NCBI RefSeq assembly: GCF_027924605.1 | Contig: NZ_AP027042.1 | Span: 3,573,524 to 3,637,523, forward strand | Length of the DNA: 64,000 nucleotides | Direction of reading: 5' to 3' | Source of the DNA: Dyella sp. GSA-30 | GTDB taxonomy: Bacteria; Pseudomonadota; Gammaproteobacteria; Xanthomonadales; Rhodanobacteraceae | In this document: positions 17,101 to 25,308 of the stretch, one piece after another | Position numbering within the stretch: the stretch's first letter is position 1 | Layout: each line of letters starts with the position of its first letter | Notes under the pieces: model-generated | Seen by the model: the letters and a program-made list of their open reading frames with translations, nothing else | Databases searched by the model: none | Told to the model about the DNA's origin: nothing | Program-made: the position numbers and the translations under genes

Positions 17101-19486
17101 TCAGAGTTGTTGGCCCTCGCAAAAATTGATTGTCGAGCAAATTGCGGTACTGAATACATTCGACCAAGTGCCGCATCCAGTAAGCGGCTGAGGAGGCCTG
17201 TTCACCTGCATCGGGAAGGCCAAGCAGTCCGGAATCGAAGCGCGCCGTACCCCGGTTCCATTGCACGCCGCCCAGGACAGCCTGGAAGGCAGGCAGCGCA
17301 GCAGTCGCGAGCCGCGTATGAAAAGCGCCATTTCCGTCCAGGGGTTTGATCGCTATGTCACGCGCCGCAGCATCCTTGGAAAAACGCTGCAGACTTTGGG
17401 CCTGTCCGCCGACCACGCAAAACCCAGGACCGGCGTCTATCGCCACGAATAGGTCATCGGACAGAAATGGGGCGATGGCTTCGGCATCTTCCGAAACGGC
17501 CAGCAGGGAGCCGTAAGAGACATCGCTCGCCAGCAGAGCCGCGCGCGCCAAAACCAAACGCAACGCGTCTTCCAGGCTAAAAATCCCAGCCATCACTGCT
17601 GCTGCAAATTCACCCAGACTGTATCCGCACCATGCGTCGACTTTTAGCCCCCACGCCACAAACTGCCGCGCCATCGCCACCGACCAGACACAGAGTGCCG
17701 CATGTCTAACGGCAAGCGAGAATGGATTCGGTGGCTGTGGGGACATCAGGAAGATGCCACCGGCCATGGGCTGCTCGCTCAGCGCGTGACTGAGTTCAAG
17801 CGCGAACTCGGCGCCTTGTTCTCTTTCCGTCCATGCAAGACAGTCATCCACAACACGTAGCAGTTCGGAACAACCAGTCATCGCTACTCGATCGAATCTT
17901 GGAATCTCGCCGAGCCCTGGAAATTGTCCAATGACAAGACGAGGCAGCCCTGGAGAGCGGCCGCGCGTTGCGTCGCGCAACTGTGCAACAAGATCCGGCC
18001 CATTCCGTTCGACAACGACCGCCCGCCGCACGGACCAATCTGGGCGGCAAGCAGCAAGGGCAAAGGCAACGTCGTGCAGCGACTGCGTCGAATGCGTCTG
18101 CAGATGCGTGGCAATTCTATCGCCGAGTGCGTTAGCCGCCGCTTCCTCACGGGCGCTCCAGGCAAGCAATTCGAAGTCCGAAGATGCAGATCTTGTGCGC
18201 GGCGAATCTACGTGCCGGGCGAGGATGAAGTGCACATTGTGTCCGCCCAAACCCATTGAGTTGAGGCCGACTTTCGGCACGCCGCCCTCTGGCGCAACCA
18301 GTGCCTCCTCGCTGCGAACCACTCGCAACTGCGCAGCGTCGCCCTCCAGTTCTTGCAGAGACTGGCGGCAATTGATGGACGGCGGTATACGACCGTGATA
18401 TGCAATAAGCGCGGCCTTGATCAGCCCGGCGACACCCGAAGCGACATCGAGATGGCCGATGTTGGATTTCACGGAGCCGATCCAACACGGGGCGGTGCGG
18501 CGCGCATTGGCGTATGTCGCCAGCAGGCCACGGACTTCAGTGCGGTCACCCAGACGAGTGCCGCTTCCGTGGGCCTCGATATAGCCCACCTCCTCCGCTC
18601 GCGTGCGAGCCACGGTGAGAGCCTCCCTGGCGGCCCGTGCAACGCCCTCGGCGGTCGGTGCTGTCATGCCCGCTCGTGCCCCGCCGTCGTTCGTCATCGC
18701 TGAACCCAGCACGACAGCGTGGATTGGATCGCCGTCGTTGATGGCGTCTTCGAGTCGCTTCAACAGCACCACCCCCGCCCCAGCGGAAGGCACCGTGCCG
18801 CTAGCATCCCGATCAAAGCTTCGCACATTTCCGTCTGACGAAAAAATGAGATTGGGTTCGTAGTAGTATCCGTCCCCTCGGCTGACATCGATCGCAGCCC
18901 CGCCGGCTAACGCCATGTCGCATTCGCCCAACAGAAGAGACTGGACGGCGAAATGAACCGCAGCCAGCGAACTGGCGCATGCTGCCTGCACCATGACAGC
19001 CGGACCTTTCAGATCGAGTTTGTAGGCAACTCGCGCCGCGAAGAAATCCCGATCGTTTGCCAGCAGCAACTCGAGCCGCTCGCCATCCTTCGCATGGGCA
19101 TGCGTAGGATAGACATTGTCAGCCAGATAGGTGGAAAACCCGGCGGACGCGTAGACGCCGATACGCTTGCGGTCACGACTCTGGAGATGCCCGGCGGACT
19201 CGAGAGCTTCCCAGGCGCATTCGAGAAAAAAGCGCTGCTGCGGGTCGATGAGCTCAGCCTCGCTCGGGCGGAACTCGAAAAAAGCGGCGTCGAATGCGTC
19301 GATATCGCGGAGTTTTCCACAAACGTCAACAAACCGGTCCTCCTCGCCGCTGGAACTGTCTTGCAAGCCCGGGCCGCGCGTGAGGCAATCGCGTCCTGCC
19401 AGCAGCAAATGCCAGTATTCTTCCAGGGTTTCGGCTTGCGGGGCTCGCAAGGCCATCCCAATGATGGCTATAGCTTCGTCGTTCAT
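14129..19486 (-). CDS. Type I PKS module KS-AT-KR-ACP-methyltransferase
   Basis: A 1785-residue modular polyketide synthase. KS (about 5-430) has the active-site triad: Cys in QAACASSL (near 169), His in EAHGSGT (near 305) and His in KSNIGHL (near 344). AT (about 520-880) has Ser in GYSLGE (near 625), with GAFH where malonyl-specific ATs usually have HAFH. KR (about 1105-1330) has the NADPH loop TGGGGMLG; its catalytic region reads YGYAASC, so the usual Asn of Y-x-x-x-N is Cys. ACP has LGGDSLLA (near 1380). The C-terminal 200 residues are a SAM methyltransferase (LEIGGGLG near 1603). No DH, ER or TE is present. The FkbHIJK set suggests a hydroxymalonyl-ACP extender, and the in-cis MT could O-methylate it. 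Its ATG overlaps the upstream NRPS stop (ATGA). Confidence 0.93.
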   Translation of the reverse strand: MNDEAIAIIGMALRAPQAETLEEYWHLLLAGRDCLTRGPGLQDSSSGEEDRFVDVCGKLRDIDAFDAAFFEFRPSEAELIDPQQRFFLECAWEALESAGHLQSRDRKRIGVYASAGFSTYLADNVYPTHAHAKDGERLELLLANDRDFFAARVAYKLDLKGPAVMVQAACASSLAAVHFAVQSLLLGECDMALAGGAAIDVSRGDGYYYEPNLIFSSDGNVRSFDRDASGTVPSAGAGVVLLKRLEDAINDGDPIHAVVLGSAMTNDGGARAGMTAPTAEGVARAAREALTVARTRAEEVGYIEAHGSGTRLGDRTEVRGLLATYANARRTAPCWIGSVKSNIGHLDVASGVAGLIKAALIAYHGRIPPSINCRQSLQELEGDAAQLRVVRSEEALVAPEGGVPKVGLNSMGLGGHNVHFILARHVDSPRTRSASSDFELLAWSAREEAAANALGDRIATHLQTHSTQSLHDVAFALAACRPDWSVRRAVVVERNGPDLVAQLRDATRGRSPGLPRLVIGQFPGLGEIPRFDRVAMTGCSELLRVVDDCLAWTEREQGAEFALELSHALSEQPMAGGIFLMSPQPPNPFSLAVRHAALCVWSVAMARQFVAWGLKVDAWCGYSLGEFAAAVMAGIFSLEDALRLVLARAALLASDVSYGSLLAVSEDAEAIAPFLSDDLFVAIDAGPGFCVVGGQAQSLQRFSKDAAARDIAIKPLDGNGAFHTRLATAALPAFQAVLGGVQWNRGTARFDSGLLGLPDAGEQASSAAYWMRHLVECIQYRNLLDNQFLRGPTTLIEFGMGGDLTAIAKRSAGALHAQGQVTALRCADPEGGACEQHMLKGLARLWTHGAEVDWRRYHDAKQQTPRRVWLPTYPFQRQSYWISAPRSTSVGVSRSSTYTIGWEPCISQQRGSRDVDCLRIHMTGKGDLSNSHDIAVWFDLGSNSFIAGQQTIPAAATEELAALLESFSSRHIVLHFDAVDYDKYDFRAAGQLSSALVCVARAAEQLRAKRFVVVANQAFWIDRNDTGRPIGQMLAACTLVLEQECPALSYSFLDLGGDRHSLERVLRLLPDMGGIYAWRKGQLLERTACPLIVSPVAHPLLRNDATYLITGGGGMLGAPIVAHLRETYGARVIVVGRSIEEAAHTGDNAAANSGIVRIAADVCDADSLSRGLARAGIGVTEINGIFHLAGLTMEVATIGELSSSHIDQQLATRCQGMAVLDTLFGSDGPDFKVVFSSTASILGGRGLYGYAASCALADGLAQSRTRAGSAWLSLGWDGWKWAGNNADAFALGEHFFNVDEALELLDSLLVHGQQGHVLCMKGDFVKRLSAAKHGKRSAPSIRTGGDQSSVKAAVKNSLDDLVVGLWTEMMGRPVDPDDEFFELGGDSLLAVRITGAVRKRWGVRLPMTLFMEKATPRRFARALSEQLATQGESAIVSALQNSESGRKAAGGARLADLTPVLNAAARLIMARTCCNVEAPEAVLPKHERLFQYFKEIVDDDSRLSSISHERIDSELQALEARLRGMTDEPAYEALISCVIQLGKKMDRIVQGFDSALEILFEGDDQSYASMAYRHMPEAAKVLDCLSELGAAFASRNADRPLRVLEIGGGLGVATEKLIPQLPAGTEYIFSDISISFFPEIRDRFPHITCELLDLDAVDLAGQFQGRGPFDLIVGANALHCAKSVAGALQRLKPLLAPDGALLLMEALYNEPWHLIAMGPLEGYLSCTDFRCAQPGPFLSIPIWRRILSEAQFDMQMDISDIARYEGLGQAAFLATTQENPSRKMG

Positions 19487-22400
19487 TGATTTGATTCTTC
19501 GTCAGTGCGCCGCCGCCGCATAGCCGTCGTGCTGACGGGGCGGCGATTTTCCAATATGGAATGGTTCGATCCTTGCAATCGCTGCGCGAGATGCGCCACG
19601 CCGCCGGTATGCAGCAAATCGAGGACGTCTATCGATAATCCGGTCCGTTGGGACACGGCGCGCTGCAGCCTTACCAATTGCAGCGAAGTGCCTCCATAAT
19701 CGAAGAAACTGGTATGGATGTCATCGACAGCGCGCCCGAGCACCTCTTGCCAAGCCGCTGCGATTTGTATTTGCAAAGCGTCGCCCAACGCCGGCAAAAC
19801 AGTGGCGCGAGGTGCATGTCGTCTCATGTCTTCCGCGATTGACACAACGCAGGCTTTGCCGCTGCCATTGAGCGGTAGATGGTCGAACCATTTCAGGCGC
19901 ACCGGTATGGCGTGTGCTGGAACGCCCTTGGCCAGCAATTGCCGGCGCAAATCGATGTCCGTCGCGTTTGCCTCATCCCCCGACGTCGCAACTAGCGCGG
20001 CCCAGATTTCCTGCTCTCCCTCATCTCCGGCAAGTGCAAACGCGAACGCTTGGCGTACGCCGGAAAGGTCGAGCAAGTGCGCCTCGACTTCCGCCAATTC
20101 CAATCGATGCCCTTTTATCTTGATCTGCCGATCGAGTCGCCCCCTGAACTCCAACGTGCCGTCGGCGTTCATTCGAGCTCTGTCGCCAGTACGATAGAAC
20201 TTTTGTCCTTGCGCCTGTCCCGGCAACGAAACGAAACGTTGGGATGTGAGTTCCGGATCCCCGAAATAACCGTCCGCAAGGCCGCTACCACCAATGAAAA
20301 GATCGCCATCGTCGCCGCGAATGGTGGGTTGCAATTCGTGGTCCAGAAGCAACAGTATCGTGTTGGGAAGCGGCCTTCCTATTGGAGCCGATCCCGTTGC
20401 GGGCGCAACGCCTGAGGAACTGATTTTTTGCACTACGGAAAACACGGCTGTCTCCGTCGGCCCGTATCCGTTCCATAGATGTTCTCCACGACGCAGAAGC
20501 TGTGACGCCAGATTCCAGTCCAGGCGCTCTCCACCGCTGATCATGCGCAAGCCGACGTTGCCTTGCCATTGCGACGCCACCAGGTTGCTGTACCACGATG
20601 GCGTGCCCTGAACCACGGTGATGCCGTTGCTTCGTATTGCCGCATCGAACCGCTCGCCATTCATCGAATCCTCCTTGCCAAGCAACACTGTTTTTGCGCC
20701 AATCATCAAAGGCAGCCATATTTCAAGTGCAGCCATGTCGAATCCGATAGATGTCGTCGCCGCGAACGCATCGGCTGAGTTCAATTCCAATTCCGCCTGC
20801 ATGGCGTACAGCAAGTTCGATAGGCCTGCAGAGGTCACGTCCACGCACTTTGGCCGCCCGGTGGTACCGGAGGTGAATATGCGATAGGCGATGCGAGGCC
20901 CTGCGCGTTCCGGGGCGGCGGCCCTCTCCAGTTGAGACAGGAACGCTTCGTCGACGGTCATCACGGAGGCGCTGGCGCTGACGAGCTGTTCAACTCTTGA
21001 TGCAGGCAAGGTGTCGGGGACTGGCGCGTAGAAGCAGCCGGCGCGCCAAATACCTAATAGCGCAGCAACCATATCGAAGTTGCGCTCAAGCTGTAGCGCG
21101 ACACACGCATTGTCGACCACACCAAGGTTTCGCAATTTTGCGGCAATAGCGGCACTTCTTTGATCGAGCTCCCTGTATGAATGCGCTCCGGAACAATCAA
21201 TGACCGCGACACTGTCGGGATGTTCGAGCGCGCAGCGAACCACGCTCGAAGGCAAGTCGTTCCAGGGCGAAGACTCCGCTTTGCCGAATAGTGGCTCGGT
21301 GCGCGCGAGTGCACCGTATACGACGTGATCAGGCGAATTGGCTACGGCGATGGCCACTTCGGCGTAATTTCGCGCCACATCCTCAATGACTTGTTGCGAA
21401 ACCAGTTCCACCCTGTATTCCAACTTCACCAGTACCTGGGCTGGAGTGCACACGACATCGCAGCGGAGATCGAAAGGCAACTCCGGAATCGCCGTCGACA
21501 GCGATTCGGCCGATACCCCGGCAAATGAAAACGTTTCGCCCGAGGTTCCGAAAATCAAAGCCGCATGCCCAGACGAGTCGGCTCGGTGAGTCATGAACAG
21601 TGTTTCGAAAAGAGGTAAGACGCCGGCTCTGCGTGTGGGACGAAGGTATTCAACGAGACGCGAAAACGGGTAAGCGCGACAATCGCTCATGTCGGCCACG
21701 AGGGCCCTGATCTGCGCGATGAGCCCAGATACGCTCATCTCCGGCTGGAGTCGAGCACGAACAGGCGTTAGGTTTGCGTAATTGTCCACCGTTGCATAGT
21801 CAGCTTCTTCCTCCCTGCAATCCGCGGCGCAACCGACCACCAAATCATGTTCACCGGTGGTTCGCGCCAGGGCAACAAAGAAAAGAGCAAGCAGAACGAC
21901 GTATTCAGTCGTGTGAAACTGGCGGCATATCTCGGGCAGCGATCGATGCAATGCATCGGGAAGGACTAGTGTGAGCGACGCTCCAGCAGCAGCGAGCGAT
22001 TCGCGCGGCTTTCCGTGCAAATCCAGGTACGGAAGCGGCTCGAGCAAGTGTCGTTTGAAAGTGGCTTCCGCGTGCAGCCTTCGAGCACCTGATAGCCATT
22101 GAATCTCCCGTCGCGCCTGCGCGCCTAAAGCTCCGGCTGGAATTGCACAAACGCTGCCGCCGAACGCGGGCGCGATCGCCCGGAGCAGCAACTCGACCGA
22201 TTGCTGGTCGCTGACCAAGTGGTGTGCACGGACAAAGACAGCTGTCTTGCCAGGCAACCACAGCAGAGCGACTTCGACCAACGGCGCCGACGACACGTCC
22301 CACGGCTCGGCACAACGTTGTGCGACCCAGTCGACCGCTTGCTCCATGCGCTGGAAGTCCTGCTCGAGTACAAGCGGTTGTTCATCGCAGCGCATCTGCC

Positions 22401-24501
22401 ACTGTGCTGAATCTGACAGCTCGAAGCGCGCGCGCGCCGCATCGACCGAAGAAAGCAGACGCTCAACATGCAGCCGCACGTCGTGGCAATTAGGGTTCGA
22501 TGGAAACACCAGCGTTCTTGCAATCGTATGCCGGCTCGATAACGGATGCGCTTGATGAAGCAGTAGCAGTGCCTGTTGCCCTTCGGATATATCGTATGAT
22601 CGTCGTTGGTTTTGCGCAGGCGGAACCGGAACCGGAACCAGCGCATCAGCGATTTGCCAGAGGGTCGCATCGTTATAAAGAAGCTGGCTTGGAAATACAA
22701 GGCCTGCTTTCCCTCGAAGCAGAGCGGATAGTCGGCTGGCTCCTAATGAATCGAGCCCTAAAGCCGTTAGGTGAGACTGCCAGTCGCCAATCGTCAAATC
22801 ACGACCAAGGATCAACGCCAGCACGGTCTCAAAATCCTCCCGTGCTCCGACTTTCTGCGCCGTTCTCGGTGCGGCCACGTGATGTTCAAATAGCGTGGAA
22901 AGCTTGTGCTCAAGAAAAAGCTGCTTGCATAGCATCCGCTGAATTTTGCCGCTCGTAGTGCGTGGCAGCGATCGATGGTAAACAGCAACGACGCTGAATA
23001 GGCCAATATCAAAATCCTCGGCTACCTTCCGCCGGATAAAGTCGGCCATCGCCTCCAGCGCTTCCTGCTTCGTGTGACGATGCACTTCGATCACAAGCAC
23101 GACCTGTTCTTCCCCCTCTACCTCGACCGAGAACGCGGCGCTTGCCTGGGGCCGGTGGGGTTCTTTTACTTCGAAAACTGCGTGTTCTAGGTCCGTCGGG
23201 TACAAGTTGCGTCCGCGAACGATCATCATTTCCTTAGTGCGGCCACAGATGGTGAGTTGCCCGTCCGCGAAATACCCCAAATCTCCAGTGCGCAGAAGCG
23301 GCCCGAGCGAATCAACAAGCATCGTGTCGGTGTCGGCATCCGCCCCCCAATAGCCGACAGTTACCGACGGCCCACCGACACATATCTCACCGATGCGGCC
23401 AGGCTCATCGAACAATGTGCCACTGATGGAATCGAACAGCCTTATACGGGCTGGCGACACCGGCGCGCCCAGTCCGACACGGCTCTTGCCATCCGGACCG
23501 GCAGCAAGCTGAAAAGGTTCTTGTCTGCCGACGGCGCTTACGATCAAAGTGGCTTCCGCCAGCCCATAACATGGCTTGAATGCTTCCATGCGAAAGCCGT
23601 GGCCACTGTAACGATCCGAAAATAGCCGCATCGTCTCCAGGCTGACCGTTTCGGCTCCGTTGAACGCGACAGACCAGTTGGACAGGTCCACTCCGTCGAG
23701 CCGGGTGGCATCATAAGAACGCGCGCATAGCTCAAAGGAAAAGTTCGGGCCGCCGGCGGTCGTGGCTCGATAGCGGGAGATCGCCATGATCCAAAACAAC
23801 GGGTCGCGAACGAATGTCATTGGCGACATAAATGTACTTGTTATCCCGCAGAACAGCGGGTGCATGATCATGCCTACCAGCCCCATATCGTGATGCAAAG
23901 GCAGCCAGCCGAGCCATGAACTTGAGGCATCTTGTGCGAAGACGTCCTGGATCATCCGAGCATTCGCGAGCAAGTTCGCATGCCCGACGATGACGCCTTT
24001 GGGACGCCGCGTGGAACCCGACGTGTACTGAAGATAGGCGATCGGGTTTTGTCGTGCCGAGCCAGGCCGCTCTCCGGGATAGGCGCTTTCGCGCACACCG
24101 GGATAAACACGTACCGCTCGCACACACTCAAGATCACCAAGCGCAGCCATATCAGCGGGAGAATCGACGACCACTGCGGCTGCATCGCAAGCGACGAGCA
24201 TCTCGACAAAGCGCGCACGCATGCGCGCTCTGGGGGCCATGTAAGGCACCGCAACGGCACCTGCAAAGAAACAGCCTAGAATAGCCACCACATAGTCGAT
24301 GCCTGAACTGCAAGCAATGATGACGCGTTCGTGCGACATCTCATCCAACAACAATCTTTTGCCGAAGCTACGAAAGCGCTCGCACAGCTCGGTATAAGTT
24401 ATTTCGTCCGCAGCCGCGTCTGGATCTTTCAGAAACCGTAAGGCGATGGCGTCGGGCTGACGCTGTTCGTGCCGCTCGATGGCGTCAAGCAACGTCAACA
24501 T
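19483..24501 (-). CDS. Lipo-initiation NRPS FAAL-ACP-C-A-PCP
   Basis: A protein of about 1672 residues that probably starts the chain. Residues 1-570 are a fatty acyl-AMP ligase (FAAL; YTSGSTRRPKG near 161; GWLPLHHDMGL). It is followed by an ACP (LGLDSLG near 612), a condensation domain (HHLVSD near 764), an adenylation domain (FTSGTTGRPK near 1210) and a PCP (YGGTSLQ near 1603). The A-domain pocket reads about DMLQIGGVFK, which loosely resembles the glycine code DILQLGLIWK; the substrate is therefore uncertain. There is no epimerase. The ATG overlaps the PPTase stop as TGATG and the end overlaps the PKS start as ATGA, so all three are translationally coupled. Activation of a free fatty acid and its condensation with one amino acid is the expected job. 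Confidence 0.92.
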   Translation of the reverse strand: MLTLLDAIERHEQRQPDAIALRFLKDPDAAADEITYTELCERFRSFGKRLLLDEMSHERVIIACSSGIDYVVAILGCFFAGAVAVPYMAPRARMRARFVEMLVACDAAAVVVDSPADMAALGDLECVRAVRVYPGVRESAYPGERPGSARQNPIAYLQYTSGSTRRPKGVIVGHANLLANARMIQDVFAQDASSSWLGWLPLHHDMGLVGMIMHPLFCGITSTFMSPMTFVRDPLFWIMAISRYRATTAGGPNFSFELCARSYDATRLDGVDLSNWSVAFNGAETVSLETMRLFSDRYSGHGFRMEAFKPCYGLAEATLIVSAVGRQEPFQLAAGPDGKSRVGLGAPVSPARIRLFDSISGTLFDEPGRIGEICVGGPSVTVGYWGADADTDTMLVDSLGPLLRTGDLGYFADGQLTICGRTKEMMIVRGRNLYPTDLEHAVFEVKEPHRPQASAAFSVEVEGEEQVVLVIEVHRHTKQEALEAMADFIRRKVAEDFDIGLFSVVAVYHRSLPRTTSGKIQRMLCKQLFLEHKLSTLFEHHVAAPRTAQKVGAREDFETVLALILGRDLTIGDWQSHLTALGLDSLGASRLSALLRGKAGLVFPSQLLYNDATLWQIADALVPVPVPPAQNQRRSYDISEGQQALLLLHQAHPLSSRHTIARTLVFPSNPNCHDVRLHVERLLSSVDAARARFELSDSAQWQMRCDEQPLVLEQDFQRMEQAVDWVAQRCAEPWDVSSAPLVEVALLWLPGKTAVFVRAHHLVSDQQSVELLLRAIAPAFGGSVCAIPAGALGAQARREIQWLSGARRLHAEATFKRHLLEPLPYLDLHGKPRESLAAAGASLTLVLPDALHRSLPEICRQFHTTEYVVLLALFFVALARTTGEHDLVVGCAADCREEEADYATVDNYANLTPVRARLQPEMSVSGLIAQIRALVADMSDCRAYPFSRLVEYLRPTRRAGVLPLFETLFMTHRADSSGHAALIFGTSGETFSFAGVSAESLSTAIPELPFDLRCDVVCTPAQVLVKLEYRVELVSQQVIEDVARNYAEVAIAVANSPDHVVYGALARTEPLFGKAESSPWNDLPSSVVRCALEHPDSVAVIDCSGAHSYRELDQRSAAIAAKLRNLGVVDNACVALQLERNFDMVAALLGIWRAGCFYAPVPDTLPASRVEQLVSASASVMTVDEAFLSQLERAAAPERAGPRIAYRIFTSGTTGRPKCVDVTSAGLSNLLYAMQAELELNSADAFAATTSIGFDMAALEIWLPLMIGAKTVLLGKEDSMNGERFDAAIRSNGITVVQGTPSWYSNLVASQWQGNVGLRMISGGERLDWNLASQLLRRGEHLWNGYGPTETAVFSVVQKISSSGVAPATGSAPIGRPLPNTILLLLDHELQPTIRGDDGDLFIGGSGLADGYFGDPELTSQRFVSLPGQAQGQKFYRTGDRARMNADGTLEFRGRLDRQIKIKGHRLELAEVEAHLLDLSGVRQAFAFALAGDEGEQEIWAALVATSGDEANATDIDLRRQLLAKGVPAHAIPVRLKWFDHLPLNGSGKACVVSIAEDMRRHAPRATVLPALGDALQIQIAAAWQEVLGRAVDDIHTSFFDYGGTSLQLVRLQRAVSQRTGLSIDVLDLLHTGGVAHLAQRLQGSNHSILENRRPVSTTAMRRRRTDEESNQ

Positions 24502-25253
24502 CAATATTTCCTCGCTAAGAGATCGATTTTGCCGGATGTAGCATCTTCAAGCATCGTTCGGCAGACGGCCACTTCGTCTATCGCAGTGGCGAGTGTGCAG
24601 ATAGCGTCGGCGCCAACATCGACTGCGAAAAGGCTTGCGGCAGGCATCGGATTTTCGCAACACCTTACTCGACCTTGCCGATAGCCCTTTTTCCATTCCA
24701 CCTGGATACGGCTCGGATCGATCGACAATCCCGTACCAATGAGCTTCATAAAGGCTTCTTTAGCGGTCCAGTAGGCGAAAAATGCCCGTCCGCGCTGTGC
24801 CGGCAGCTCTCGCACCAAGGCCGCGCGTTCGTCACTGGTCAAGACAATGGGCGCAAGTTCGGCGTAGATACGCTCGCCATCCTCGTCTCTCTCGATGTCG
24901 ATGCCGACATTGGTCGATGTGGACAAAGCAATCACGGCTGCGTTTTGGCAATGCGCTACGTTGAAATCGAGGATACCTGAGGGATTCGCCAAAAAGGGCC
25001 TCCCTTGCTCTCCGTAGTCGATGCGGACATCGTCTGCCGCGATCCCCGCGCTGCTGCCGAGCAGCCGCCGCAGCGCGGTTCGGCATACCGCGAACCGGCG
25101 CCCATGAAGCGGAGAAACAAACGCGTGCATCTTCGTCGATTCTCGCTCGTCCAAAAGGATGCCGCTAGCGTCGTTCGAAAGAGCCGCCGCATCGAGGTCC
25201 AAGGAGCAAATCCAGACGACCGGCGTGGGCGCAGCCGAAGCTTGGGAATGCAT
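24501..25253 (-). CDS. Sfp-type 4'-phosphopantetheinyl transferase
   Basis: Converts apo carrier proteins to the holo form by adding phosphopantetheine from CoA. The C-terminal half carries the family motifs VGIDIE and WTAKEAFMKLIGTG, spaced as in Sfp/EntD enzymes. I chose the ATG at 25253 (250 residues) because GAGG lies about nine bases upstream. An ATG at 25289 also follows the upstream NRPS stop (25309), and a longer frame reaches 25463, but it runs inside the NRPS gene. The gene is sandwiched between two NRPS genes with near-zero spacing, so it serves this cluster and is expressed with it. Confidence 0.9.
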   Translation of the reverse strand: MHSQASAAPTPVVWICSLDLDAAALSNDASGILLDERESTKMHAFVSPLHGRRFAVCRTALRRLLGSSAGIAADDVRIDYGEQGRPFLANPSGILDFNVAHCQNAAVIALSTSTNVGIDIERDEDGERIYAELAPIVLTSDERAALVRELPAQRGRAFFAYWTAKEAFMKLIGTGLSIDPSRIQVEWKKGYRQGRVRCCENPMPAASLFAVDVGADAICTLATAIDEVAVCRTMLEDATSGKIDLLARKY

Positions 25254-25308
25254 TTCCGTGAACCTCGATACTGCGTTCGGGTGTGCCATCGACGACCGCA
25301 ACCCGAGC